The notes below the pieces were generated by a model that ran no database searches, had not been told where the DNA came from, and worked only from the letters and a program-made list of their open reading frames with translations. Below are positions 34,953 to 46,889 of a stretch of 64,000 nucleotides of DNA, in pieces (position 1 is the stretch's first letter; each line of letters opens with the position of its first letter). The stretch covers positions 15,392,713 through 15,456,712 of the forward strand of contig NC_090178.1 of NCBI RefSeq assembly GCF_024679245.1. The letters are read 5' to 3'. The translations under genes were made by a program, and so were the position numbers. Source of the DNA: Pseudorasbora parva (Eukaryota; Chordata; Actinopteri; Cypriniformes; Gobionidae).

Positions 34953-36450
34953 TATCAACATGTAGAATCTGCCCCAAAAACCCTGTTGACTGAAAAAACT
35001 AAGTCAGTTTGGTTGGTTAAATGGTTAGATGGTTAAATACAGCCCGACTTCATGTCCTGGGCTTCAGCAAATTATTTTCTGAATTAGTATTTTATAATTA
35101 GCAAAATATTTATGTTGCGATATCTGATTATTTTAAGGTAAATGTATAAATTAGTTTACAAAAAATATTTCAAGTTAAAAACAATAAAAGTGTACAAATA
35201 CAAAATAAAAATCTTACTTAAATTTTGAGTTTCTTAACTTTTTTCAGTTCTGCTTACTTAAAATTGGGAACATCATAACTCAAAAAAATGGTTGGAACTG
35301 ATTGCTAAATTATTTGAGGTACTTATTCTGGTTTACTTGATGTACAAAAATTAAAAGTGAAATAAAAACATAATAAATAAAAAAAGATATCTAAAAAACT
35401 AATAAAAATGTCAAAAGCACGACAAAATTACTCAGGTTTAAAATAATTTTGAAAATTTAAAAATAAAAGCTAACTACAAACAACACTTTCATGATCAAAT
35501 AATTCTTCAGAAGGATCTGGATGACAAAATAATCTACTAATAGGAGTCAATTAATCAAATCAATATTTTCACCATTATGAATGGAACTAGTTTTAAACAC
35601 GTTTCTGATTCCCAAATCTACAATAGTATTAAAACAAATCCCTCTAGAACATCTGAGAGAACTGGCCTATTCTCAACTTCTACACTAAATCGGTATGGGG
35701 TTAACAGACCTGTGAGGATGTCAAGCATGCAGAGGTGGGCGGAGCGCAAGGTAAGAAGTGGTGGAGCATGATGGGAAGAGAGTGAAGCTGTGGCTGTGCC
35801 TGCAGGGCAGTGGAAGGTCTCTGACCGTGGTGGACTGCGCTAGCAGGAGGCCCAATCTGTCTCACAAGCTTCAGTGCTGGTATGCATCTCATTAGGCGAA
35901 CAGCTTGGCATCTGCAGGCGAGAAGGAAGTTTACTGTTGTTACATGATGAATAATCTTTCACGCTGTATGTCCTGAGGGCTCACGACTCCTACTCCTACT
36001 GTAACACATCAAGGCCCAAAATGACAGAAAAGTAAATAGAGATTTAAACCAATTAGCCAACAGGAGGATTATGCTAAGGCATTAAGTGATGTTACCTCTA
36101 GATAAAAATAAAAGAAAATAAGAAATGCAGTGATCGTGGAACATGCATGGATTGGAATATTAAATCAGTTTAAGAAATTAAAAGTCATGAATTTCTGAGA
36201 ACGGTTTTAAGTAAACTATTTTATTTGAATCAATTCACAGATTGAACTGATTCTCAGAAATGAATCAAACTGCATTTTGTTACTTAAATTGAAATCAAAG
36301 AAACTAAAACATCGATCAATGAACTAAAGTGACACTTTAGGAAGCTAAATGGTATTTAAACCATTGCAATGTTCAAAATGATACATAAATCACCAGCAAA
36401 ATCATTGTAAATATATTGTGAATATTGTATTTATCACCTACACTGTAAAA

Positions 36451-36481
<31 letters not shown>

Positions 36482-37065
36482 TATGATCAATAAGTTATGA
36501 TGTTTCTTACATTTCTTTAACTCATCAAAAGAGGTGAAGCAATTTTCAAAGTTTTTTAAAAGTTATACAAGATTCAACTCATTATTTTAATGTCAGTTTA
36601 ATGTTATTTTAATTGAAATGACTTAAGCATACAAGTTGATTGTATTTAAATTTAAAGTTAAAGTTCACACCGAGCACAAAAAGTGTTGTGCAGTTAGATG
36701 ATGTCTACAATTTCAATGATGATATTAAAGTTTTTTTTATTTGTAATTTTTTAATTCTCTGTTATATTTTAAAATGTTTTTTATTTCTGCAGAGCAAAAT
36801 TTTCTGCAGTCTCATATGATCCTTCATAAATCATTTCAATCTGCTGATTTGCTGCTCAAATTTCTTATTATTTCAATGGTGAAAACAGTTGTGCTGCTTA
36901 ATTTTTTCAGGATTCTTTAATAAATAGAAAGTTCAAAAGCATTCATTTGAAACATTATAAAAGTCTTTACTCTTACTTTTGATCAAATGAATGCATTTTT
37001 GCTGAATAATTAAAAAACATCTATCTGACCCCTAACCTTTGAACAATAGTGTACATTGCTTTTTA
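34953..37065. other. AT-rich non-coding DNA
   Basis: Mostly AT-rich. A GC-richer island at about 35690-35900 includes an AACAG/ACCTGTG acceptor-like site and a CGCAAG/GTAAGAAG donor-like site 43 bases apart. A short (TA)n run lies at 36459-36484. No domain recognised. Confidence 0.4.
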
Positions 37066-37260
37066 TTTTAAAGGGATGATAAATGGAGAAATCAACTTTC
37101 CCTTGAGCTTTTGATATAAAAGGTTGTGGTAATATAAGATTATCCTATAAGTTTCAGAGCTGAAAACGTCCTTGTTAGTCAAAGAAAAGCTTTTATAGAC
37201 ACAAGGCTCAGCAAACAGTTCTGTGCTTTGAAACTTTAAAATATCTTTAAAATATCTCAA
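37066..37260. repeat. Inverted copy of the 6.1 kb repeat segment
   Basis: GTTTCAGAGCTGAAAACGTC and CTTGTTAGTCAAAGAAAAGC correspond to the complement of 6090-6140. Preceded by AAAGGGATGATAAATGGAG. Confidence 0.6.
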
Positions 37261-37343
37261 CACTTGCTGTGTTTTGAAACAGAGCTAATGGCTTAAAGAA
37301 AGAATCTTTAAGTCATTAGCTCTGTTTCAAAACACAGCAAGTG
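37261..37343. repeat. Near-perfect hairpin, 38-bp arms, 7-nt loop
   Basis: The left arm 37261-37298 and right arm 37306-37343 are exact reverse complements except at one position, which would be a G-U pair in a plus-strand RNA. The loop is AAAGAAT. It abuts the end of the preceding repeat. Confidence 0.95.
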
Positions 37344-38998
37344 CTGCATGCTCCAATTTCCAGCCAAGTGAATTTCTCTCAAATCATCCACCATTTTGGA
37401 TTTCCTTTATCACTAAGTGTGTTGCAGTGCATTCTGGGATCACACTCTGAAATGATGCTGCTTCTTAGGTAACTTAGGAGTCAGCATAATTAAATTAGCT
37501 ACTTTTCGGTACAGGTTGCATCAGGAACACATTCATAATGCCTCCGTGGGGAGCTCACTAGGTTTTGGAACAGAGCAACTATCTAAGCCTGTTTTGCGTT
37601 TTTATTAAATGTGTGAATTGTTTCTTTGAATAACAGGTGAATTATGCCCAAAGTTCAAACCCTTGGCCTCTAACCCACCTCCAAAACCCTTTCAGTGCGG
37701 ATTCCAGCTCCAGGTTTAGCTGCTCCAGTCCCCATGTCAGTCTGTGAGAAGGGCCCTATCCGATCTCTCTGTACTCCACCACTAAAACCACAGGAACGGA
37801 CCTGGGAAAGGAAATGAGCATAGGGAGTGCTGAAGTTTAATAAAAAATGAATGAATGGGGTGTCCCAGGGACAGAATGAGAGAGAGCACAAAAGAAACAG
37901 GCATTTTCTGAAAGAAAAATAACTTTTAGAAATTGTACCTATTACGGCGGGGTTCTGTACATCGATAAAGCAGGTAAAGTGAAACCAGCTGCTGCTTTGG
38001 CTTCACGCGGGACCTTCTGGACGCTTTAAAACAATAATCTTCTTTTATTCATTGATCAGCTTCAGAATGGACAAACACCCATCCTGAGATAGGCACGTAG
38101 ATATTTTCCTCTCGTTTTCTCTTCCTCCGACACAATGGGTCTGGATGTGGAGACAAACATTCCACGCATGCCAAATGTCCAGGCTACAGGCAAATCATTA
38201 AACTCAGGGGGGAATAGAGACTCCAGGATGCCTCCTTTTTGTCTTCCATGTGTTGCTATTAGCCTGTTAATTGTTCTAAAACCTTTTGAGAAGGTGAACT
38301 GTGAGCATTAAAATGAAAACTATATCTTCCAGAGAGGATGCATAATAGGGCTATAAATTAGACAGATTGGAATCAAGCAGTGCCACCTGTTTACAGACTC
38401 AGTTAAACAGACTCTTTAGAAACACAAAGTATAAGGAAGTACATAAATAACAGTCTTGACAGTGAGAAAATAAGAGCTGTTATCATTACCAAAACAACTG
38501 AATGGTGTTAGAAAGCTACCTTTAAGCTGCATGCTAAATTAAACTAGTCTACTCTTAAAAGTAGTAGTAAGCTAAACCACAAGCTAATAGCTAACTACAT
38601 CAAAGCTATATAGGAGGAAAGTACAATTATCACAAAGTATTCTTCTTACAAATACAATGGCAATCAAATTAGCATGGTAGCATTAACTCAAACAGAAGTA
38701 ATTATGCTGCATACAACTAACCTTGTGGAAATCAACCATGGAACTATTATAGTAAAAAGTGTAGTAACCATATTTTTTTTTGGCAGATTGATTACCATTT
38801 GTATAACCACCATTTTACAAATACCACGTTTAAACTGTGGTTAGTGTATGAGAACCATTGTGGTTACATGGTTTAAGTATAGTACTGATTTTTTTGGTTT
38901 TATTTTAAGTAAAATGTTAATATAAAATCCAGCAACTACACCGCTACTATGGGTACTGGACAACACTATTTTAAAAACAGCTAGGCTACGGTCACATT
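37344..38998. other. Non-coding, apparently single-copy stretch
   Basis: No repeat partner or credible coding frame in the window. Confidence 0.45.
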
Positions 38999-40559
38999 AA
39001 AGGGTTAGTTCACCCAAAAATGAAAATGCTGTCATTAATTACTTACCCTCATGACACCCGTAAGACCTTGTTTCATTTTTGGAACATAAATTAAAGGACA
39101 ACTCCGGCGAATTTTTAAGTTTATCTTGATCATTATATCTTTGTGAGTACAGTCTATAGAAAAATAAATAAATAACCGGATTGGTGCTTGCAACACGGAG
39201 CTGTTTCAGTTAATGCCCAGAGCCCCCACTCAGCTAAAATGGCAGTTATGGGGCATAAACGTAGAGGGTGTCTTTTTGCCTCTTAACAGACACAAAACGC
39301 AATTAAAATGTCTGTCTAACAAGAACAGGGCCCTTACATGACAACGAGATGCGTTTAGCCACTTAGCCATTGTTTAAATCCACCTGTTTTAAATTCAGAC
39401 GGGTAGCTGTAGTCTCGTGCTGAAGCTCCGTGGGAACTCCATTGTAGCCAGAAAAAAGGCAAATACCGGTAGTCCAGTTGGGAAGAGCTTTGTGTGTATG
39501 AAGAGGCTCTGCTCATCGGCTCGTCGGTTCTCAGTATCGAACGTGTCCGAAAGAAATGGTTTTCGATTCTGTACTGCTGATCCGGCACGTTCAGTTACAC
39601 GCGCATGCTTAGTATCAGCTGCTCGTGAGTTCATCAGTTCTCTCAGCAAAACATGTCTCAGTTAATTTACAACATATAGTTCAAGACATTCGTTTATTTC
39701 TATTCAGAGGGACTGTCACTCATGTCAGAAAGTGAGCAACTAAAGTAACTTGTGGGATCAGCGCTGATTTGAGACGTGAACCGTTTAGAACGATTCAGTC
39801 CGATTTGGTGAACTGGTTTGCCCGGTAGCATAAGCAGTCTATGCACACTTTACTGTCCATGTTACTGTCCATCAATCACCAATGTCACGTGATTTCAGCA
39901 TTTTGGCAGTTTGACACGCGATCCAAACTGCTGAAATCATGTGACACTGGCGATCCGAATCATTAATCAATTCACTGATTCATGGCTGTTTGAATCTTTA
40001 TTTGAGGAACACGGAAGAGAAGACAATGCTGAATAAAGTCGTAGTTTCTGATATTTTTAGACCAAAATGTATTTTCGATGCTTCAAGAGATTCTAATCAA
40101 CCAACTGATGTCACATATGGACTACTTTGATGATGTTTTTATTAGCTTTCTGGACATGGACAGTACAGTGGGCATAGACTGCATATGCTCTGGGACTAAA
40201 ATATAAAATATCTTAAAGGGGGGTTGAAATGCTGTTTCATGCATACTGATCTTTTTACACTGTTAAAGACTTGGAATCCCATACTAAACATAGACAAAGT
40301 TTCAAAAGTTAAGGTGGACGTTTGATGGGAGTATTTCTTTGTCAAAAATACTACTTCCGGTTAGTCATAAGTTTCGGCAAGTTTTTTGAGATCATGCGTC
40401 CCCTTTGACGTTAATGGGGGCGGAATTTCCTTGTATGGGCCTTACGGACAATTCTACCGGAAGCGCGTGAGAGAGAGAGAGGGAGAGAGCGAAAGCAACA
40501 GCCTACGCCCATCAAAGCGCTGGCTTGTAGGATGCTGGACAGGTGATGTGCACATAACA

Positions 40560-40806
40560 ATATCACCAAAAAAGTGCGTTTTTGGTTGCCAGACCAAGAC
40601 AGTCCTGCACAGATTCGCCAAAAACCCCGCGTTAAGGCAACAGTGGATGTAATTTGCTTTTCCGGATCAGCAACTGAGTTGCGCGAATGTTTATATCTGT
40701 TCGCTGCATTTCGGTGCCGACTGTTTCATAAACAAGGCCCAGCTCGACGCCGGATTTTCCCAATCGCCTAACGCTGAAGGATGGAGCAGTCCCAACGTTA
40801 GAAGGG
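40560..40806 (+). pseudogene. THAP zinc-finger exon with one in-frame stop
   Basis: The frame reads KKCVFGCQTKTVLHRFAKNP then LRQQWM, and after a TAA continues in the same frame with NVYICSLHFGADCFINKAQL. This gives the C2CH pattern of a THAP DNA-binding domain: C-x2-C (VFG between), then C-x2-H in CSLH, with the aromatic and proline positions usual for the fold. The single TAA at about 40650 stops translation after the first half. The exon is followed by AAGG/GTGAGT near 40805, a consensus splice donor. The role in a full element would be sequence-specific DNA binding. Confidence 0.6.
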
Positions 40807-41020
40807 TGAGTGAGACTGCTTCAAATGTCTGTGTTTTTTTTAGTCCGCTTACTGTCTACACAAACCACGCGTAAACACACAAACACACGTGCACAACTGC
40901 ACTTCCCACATGTACACCTTCAAAGACAAAAATACGACGATATAATTCAAGTATAAATATGTAAATAACACAAGCCGCTAAGCATATTATATAGTTAGTG
41001 TATAACTTGTACCACATACA

Positions 41021-41122
41021 GACGTCCTGCTCTAGTCGTTTTTGCTGCTGCTCCTGTTCAACTGCAGCCTCTGGGTCTGATTCCGGATCATAGATGTATG
41101 GCTGTATCTGATTAAAAGCCAT
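41021..41122 (-). pseudogene. Acidic first-exon-like segment (IQPYIYDPESDPE)
   Basis: The minus strand starts with ATG at 41122 and reads MAFNQIQPYIYDPESDPEAA, followed by a Glu/Gln-rich run. It reaches a GTATGT donor-like site near 41027. Similar IQPY-x-(F/Y)-x-PE N-termini occur in fish proteins labelled P2X7-like or carried by repeats. I cannot assign a function. The equivalent segment at about 4040-4105 in copy 1 has an early stop. Confidence 0.45.
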
Positions 41123-41512
41123 ATTTTTATTTTGAATAAAGTTTTTTTCCCGCTGTTAGGGATGACACAGCTTTACGACGCACTCGACTCAACATAGCAG
41201 CAGCGAGCACACGTCATTATTTAGCTCCGCTCACACGACACGCCCCCACCCGCTCGGCTTTTTTCGGAAAGAATCGGAACAGCGCATCTTTCTTATATAA
41301 TTATTAAAAAAATAAAGACTTTTCGGAGATATGCAGGATGCAATGCTACTCTATAGGTACTCAAGATTGACATGACACTGACTGAAACTGAGTGTTTCAC
41401 CCCCCCTTTAAACTGTGTTCCAAAGATGAACAGAGGTCTTACGGGTGTGAAACAACATTTGAGTGAGCATTAATGATATCAATTTCATTTTTGGGTGAAC
41501 TTACCCTTTAAT

Positions 41513-43887
41513 GACCCAGTTTAAATGCAGATTCATCTTCCCAGCGCCAAAGTACCCCTTTAAATAACCAACCTTTTGTGAAATCTGCAAACTCTTTAAT
41601 TCTGGATTCCTATATAAATTTGGTAAACAATGGTAATTGCTGCATCTTAACAGATGGTTAAGCTTGTAATATTGTTTTATTCAGTTACAGTAGTCACACC
41701 CCAACTCTGCAACCTGTTAGCATATTTTTTTTGTTTTTTCTAGGCAGTGGTACCAAAGAAACATAAAACCCGACGACTTGAGAAGCGGGAGACTTGAGTA
41801 AGAAGATTCACTGAGTTTGACACTGTGGATATCACCCCTGAGCCCTCTTCACCCTAAGGGCATGGGGGTTTTGCCTCTGACATCTAAGCACTTCAAGTGT
41901 GAGGACAAGCTACCTATTTAGTGGCAGGTGATCTAGAGAACAAAGGGAGGATTCAGGGCCCTGCTGACACGCTGGGAGAGAAATGAGTAGTTATTAGCCC
42001 CCGATGGGACTTGACAGACTATTTAAAGTCTGTTTCCTTTGATTGTGACAGTGTAATTGTTCGGGCAGATACCATCAACTCACCAAGTTACCTTTAGGCA
42101 AGGGAAACTGGACTTTCATTAAAGCGTGGGACAGGAGAGCTGGTTTTCTCTGCCTGTGGTTTCTAATGGGATGTGGATGAGTGAGCTTCTTACGCCGATG
42201 GTGTGAACTGGTTTCTATAATGATTAATAGGGGCCGTGTTAACACGAATGCAACTAGTAGGGACTCCTGTTGAAAGTGCGGTGTGACTGATTGGCTGTCT
42301 TTTCGTTACGCAAAGCAAGGATGATCTGCTGACGGTTGAGTGGTCTGAAAATTATGAACTTCAAAAACAAGACCACAGACTAAATGCTTAAAGTAAAACT
42401 GACTTGCAGACACATGCACGTGCTTAACTAGACATAGCTGGATTATATGAGGAGAGGATTGGTGAACAATAGCCAGGAAATTAACCGTATCAAAACACAG
42501 TAAATTAAGAGCCGGAAAAACCTTCAGGAATCCATCAGTACTCCGCTCTCTGAACCAATCCTCAATGATCTCAGTCCCTCTAATAGCACAGTTGACATCA
42601 AACGTGTCCTCGGAACGCGTTAAACAAGCCCCGGCAAGAAATCCAAAATTGAGGTCTTCACAGGAGCAGAATCGTAATAGCATCTCTGATCCCAGAGCGC
42701 AACAAAAAGAAACGGAAAACGTCTAACCCCTATTTCCCCCGGTCAGACAGTTCATGTCTTTTAAGAGCCAGATTGTAGAAGAAATAAATAGAGCCGGGAT
42801 AAGAGCACATTTCACTTGACCTCAGTGCTCCGAGCTCGGCTACGTACACCCCCTCCCTCCCACCACCATCTCGGTTGTGGCAGAAAAGCAACAAGAGTGT
42901 TTGTTTTTGATTGTGGGGGTTGAGATGACACAGTCTGTTGGGCACTCTATTGGGCATGTCGCTTGGGTCCATTGACCATGGCTGGCTCTCGAGGGCTTCT
43001 ATGTTTATACAATAAACTATACTACAGGACATGAAATCTCCACCAATCGAAACGCTCAGGTGCTTTGTGCGCTTGCCATCTTTGGCTGAAAAACTGCACT
43101 TTATTGAGAGCCCAAGGAGAGCCAAGTCTGATACAAACCAGAGATGGAAATGTAACCAATTATTAAAGCAGATTGCAGTCGAGGTATTTTGTATAATATC
43201 TTCACAAAAGGGCGAACTGGTGCAGAATTTATGAAGGCAAGCCATTTCGCCTGGATCTAATCGCAGATTAAATAACAAACATTGGCTTCAGACAGTGTAG
43301 ATCATAGTAGTGTAATATTATTGAACTTTTAAACATTTCTTTTAAATCCACCAGAGGATGTTTATACGATTTGGCATTTTTATGGCTTACGCTGAAGAAA
43401 TGTAATTTTGCAAAAGCTCGTGCTGGCCTGCTGCTTTTGCAATTTAGAAGAAATATTGCACAAATCATTGGTACTTGTACATTTTTCCCCCTTCAAGGAT
43501 GTTTGTTTTTAAGGAATGTGTTACAACAAAATGGAAATAAACAGAATGTGCAATTATGGACTGCAGTGTGCTGACAGGCAGAAATCTGGAGACTTGCAGC
43601 TGAAAATTTACATGGCGGTTCTCCTGACATCTTCGTATGGGTTGTATACTTCAACCGTCCCGGCCTGGTGTGAAGAGTTTTCTTCATAGAAAAAAAAACG
43701 AATTATTATTAAAGGGTTTGCATCACTCATGCATTGGTCCATAAAACAATCTGCTGCTTTTGTGTTTTCTTTTTTAGTTTCAATGGTGTATTTTATTGTG
43801 AAAATGAAATACAGATGGGTTTAGTGAAACAAAGCCCCACACATTTTATGAAAAGCACTCATTTCGACTAGCTTAATCTTTACATGT
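41513..43887. other. Non-coding, apparently single-copy stretch
   Basis: Two longer minus-strand frames (42306-42683 and 42730-43278) have no recognisable domain, and composition does not support them. Treated as chance or at most unknown. Confidence 0.45.
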
Positions 43888-44031
43888 TTACTAGCTTCAA
43901 CTAGCTCCGGCTTTACCATTGCTCTGGTTGGTTGTAGCGCTATCCAATTGCGTGCAAAGGGAGTTTGAAAGAGCCGTCAATGGTGAGTTTCTAGATCAAA
44001 CATCTTGATGTAGGTCTGGCTTGTCAGGATA
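43888..44031 (+). repeat. RecQ-motif repeat, 3' end only
   Basis: ATTGCTCTGGTTGGTTGTAG through ATGTAGGTCTGGCTTGTCAGGA, split here as ATGTAGGTC and TGGCTTGTCAGGA, matches 49500-49640. The helicase-like part is absent. Confidence 0.65.
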
Positions 44032-44079
44032 CATTTCGACTACTTTATGTCTTAAAATTTTAAAGATGGAAATCATGCT

Positions 44080-44661
44080 GGGGTGCGTTTTCCATACAAC
44101 GATGTAACTCACTGCTTACCTACCATAGCACAATGCATCTTTGAAGAAATCAACTAGCTCGCTAGCTAAAATCGTATTGTTCATTCAATCACAATTGTTA
44201 ATGATGTCACGCAGGTGGTGGAGTAATAACTGCTTTTAATTAATTATTTTGAGATTTAATTCATTATTGCTATAAATTATAGCCATGGCAGCTGTGGACT
44301 AATTCTACCTGAAAGACTCAGTAGGCGAGAATAGCATTTGAATAAGATTTAATTACATTTGTTTACAATGAGTATCATAGATTAAATGATACAGTTCTTT
44401 GGCGTAGGCCCCGTCCATAGTCTGAATCCGGAGAGTAGTGGATGCTTGCAGTTCCTGCCCGAAGATGAAGGCAGGACCGGAGCCTAAAACTAGAAACTAT
44501 GCGTCTAACCACGGGTCGAGATCTGTCGTTGCAACCACATAAGTTTTGTTATACTGTTTGCGAATGTTCGTTGGAAAGATGGTTTCGGGAAACACAGACT
44601 GTTGATAACAACAGAACTTGTGAGCATAGTTGGCTAACAATGCTTTTGGGAAACGCACCCC
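44080..44661. mobile_element. MITE with GGGGTGCGTTTCC ends
   Basis: GGGGTGCGTTTTCCATACAA at the left pairs with GGGAAACGCACCCC at the right. Subterminal AACGATG and GCTAGC motifs are mirrored. A further inserted AAAGATGAAGGCAGGACC segment lies inside. Non-coding. Confidence 0.75.
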
Positions 44662-45050
44662 TGGTTAGTTTGCTTTATAAGCCTAAAATGTCAATTAAGT
44701 GAACATTAGAAGTGATTATTTAAAATAATTTGATATATATGAATAACTTTTTGAGTAGATTGAGTAAATGTTGTCATTTTGCCACTTCTTTGGGTGATGC
44801 ATATTTGCATCTCAAATAAAAAAAATTCTCAAATAAACTAATTATTAAGATATATTTCAAGCATTTCATCACCCCCATAGGAAAACAACAGCACATTCTT
44901 CTGTAGTACATATTTGATACATCCTGTTTGATAAAAATTAATATAAGATGGTACACTACCATTTCAATTTTCAGCATCATTACTCCAGTGTCACATGATC
45001 CTTCAGAAATCATTCTAATATTCTGATTTGGTGCTTAAGAAACATTTCAG

Positions 45051-45052
<2 letters not shown>

Positions 45053-45112
<60 letters not shown>
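45053..45112. repeat. (ATT)n microsatellite
   Basis: About 20 uninterrupted ATT units. Confidence 0.98.
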
Positions 45113-45115
<3 letters not shown>

Positions 45116-45576
45116 CTATCACTCCAGACTTTGACATTTCAAATGACTAAAGATTAAAAAGATTTAAAAAATATTAAATTATCTTTGTATCCAAAATTAT
45201 CCAAATTGACACCCTTATATATTCCCCCTTATATTCACATATAGACACCCTGTAAGCTAATTATCTTTAAGCAAACTTTACCCGGTTCTTTCATTCTGTT
45301 AATTTTGTTGCCATTGTGTAAATAATAAAGTTGTAATATAAATATAATTTAAATGCCTGAGCAAGAAAGTCTGGTACACTCTTAAATTATAATACAAGCA
45401 TATAATTGTTTTACCATTGCATAGTTGCATAATTAAGGAGCTTCATAATGACCTGCAAAAGGGGAGCATAAAAGTAAAGCTTCATTTGTTAGTAAATGAG
45501 TAAAAGTGATGGATGAGTGGAGAAGAAAGAGATAAAGCCTAGTTTCCTAGTGTTGGGAAGGACTGAGAAGACACTT

Positions 45577-45690
45577 GCCCTAGGTGAGATGCCTTCTACG
45601 GGACAGGCCTGAGAGGATTCCTGTCTGTTAGTGTTGAGGGCTTCAGAGGGCACTGGGGTCAGCGATGTAGAATTCATTTCACCTTGAAGG
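45577..45690 (-). other. Possible host exon (weak)
   Basis: The minus strand has an acceptor-like TTTGATCCCTTCAAG, then an open frame reading MNSTSLTPVPSEALNTNRQE and SSQACPVEGISPR. A GCAAGT sequence follows that could serve only as a rare GC-type donor. The amino-acid composition is protein-like, but I recognise no family. This rests on frame and weak splice signals alone. Confidence 0.15.
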
Positions 45691-46198
45691 GATCAAACAA
45701 ACAGGAAACGTTCCTTACACTATTGATGCGATTTTTAATATTACAAAGTTAAAAGGGGGTGTGTCCGCTTTCTGCCCCCAGGATCTATGCCCCTTGCCGG
45801 GGTATAGGCGGAAGGGTCAGTTGGGCAGCCAGGGGGAAAAAGACCCCCAGAGCTGTTTAGCTGGAGGCTGATGAGCCTGTCGCAGTGGGGAGATCAGGTC
45901 CCGGGTTATTGGGCCCTGGGCCCCTCTACGCCACCAACCACTCGCTCGACGACTCTCACGTTTGCCATATCAGATTCTCCACCATTCCGCTGAGAAGCTA
46001 AGGAACGCTTGATCGACAGTAATTACAGCTCCTCTAAGTCAGCGACTGATAGCCGGGATATGTGTCTATGTGTGTCCTAAGGGGGGCTTGGGTCATGAGA
46101 AAGCAGAATGAACATATCTGCGTTTCGAGCATATGAGTGAGTGAAAGAGAGAACGAGAGAGAGAGAGTGAGCAGTGAAGCTCCCAGAACAACCAAACA

Positions 46199-46217
46199 CC
46201 CCCCCCCCCCCCCCCCC
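46199..46217 (+). repeat. Poly-C run
   Basis: About 19 consecutive C residues between GA-rich and pyrimidine-rich DNA. A similar run lies at 48003-48019. Confidence 0.95.
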
Positions 46218-46804
46218 AACCTCAGTCTCCAACCCCCACAAAAATCACTGTCACACTTAGAGGTCTTTTTTCTCTCCCCTTTTTCTCTTTCTCTCTCTCC
46301 ATGTCCGTTTATAAGTGCCTGAGTCTCAGAATTTAAAATAATAAGATCAGGTTTCTGGGCCGATAAGTGCATCCAGACATGTTATCTGTACTATCACAGG
46401 AGCTCAAGACCTCACAATCCCTTTCTCTCTCTCTCCCTCTTCTTACTCTCTCTACTGTACAATGACACACTATTCTCTACGTAATATTCTTCATGAAAGG
46501 CGGTGTATGGTGCATCTTGTCATCATTTTGTATTGCGGGTCTTTTTGAAGCGCTCTCGGGTTCTGAGCGCTGTGCGTAGGAGCGATGTATATCCATTCCA
46601 CAACACCGTATTATTTACCTAGATGGGGTTAATTGCTGAATAAAAGAATGGTTCCTTTCAGTTAACCATTGTACAGCCTTTCTCCGCCCGCCTAACCTCT
46701 CAACTGGATCCCACAGTGTCCACAGGGGTTTTCAAACTTTTTGATTCCAAGGACCCCCAAATATGATGATCTTTTGGGACGCCGTTCCTAAAAAAAAGGA
46801 TAAC

Positions 46805-46889
<85 letters not shown>

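Larger units (their letters stand above)
40214..41411 (+). mobile_element. THAP-type TIR element, copy 2 (two convergent first exons)
   Basis: The inverted ends are AAAGGGGGGTTGAAATGCTG and the complement of GTGTTTCACCCCCCCTTT. A THAP exon lies on the plus strand near the left end, and an acidic-protein exon lies on the minus strand near the right end. Each is followed by a donor-like GT site pointing inwards. That layout suits an internally deleted derivative of a two-gene transposon. The ISL2EU branch of the PIF/Harbinger group has two genes and is the family I would test first, but this assignment is an inference. Confidence 0.7.
38999..41512. mobile_element. Foldback element FB1, copy split by the THAP-type element
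   Basis: AAAGGGTTAGTTCACCCAAA at the left is mirrored by TTTGGGTGAACTTACCCTTT at the right. The left arm is interrupted at about 39090 by another repeat (AAAGGACAACTCCGGCGAAT). The right arm is interrupted by the THAP-type element at 40214-41411 and resumes with GATGAACAGAGGTCTTACGG. Confidence 0.8.
44662..46198. other. Non-coding DNA with a GC-rich block
   Basis: An (ATT)n microsatellite lies at 45053-45112. The part at 45480-46000 is GC-richer than its neighbours, repeat-free as far as I can see, and has an open minus-strand frame (see the candidate exon). Confidence 0.45.

Noticed and set aside
42730..43278. 182-codon minus-strand frame
   Set aside because: No recognisable domain, no splice-site context, and composition unlike a conserved protein; a chance frame is the simplest reading.
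46034..46372. 112-codon frame rich in Arg/Glu or Leu/Ser
   Set aside because: Made by GAGA and poly-C simple repeats.
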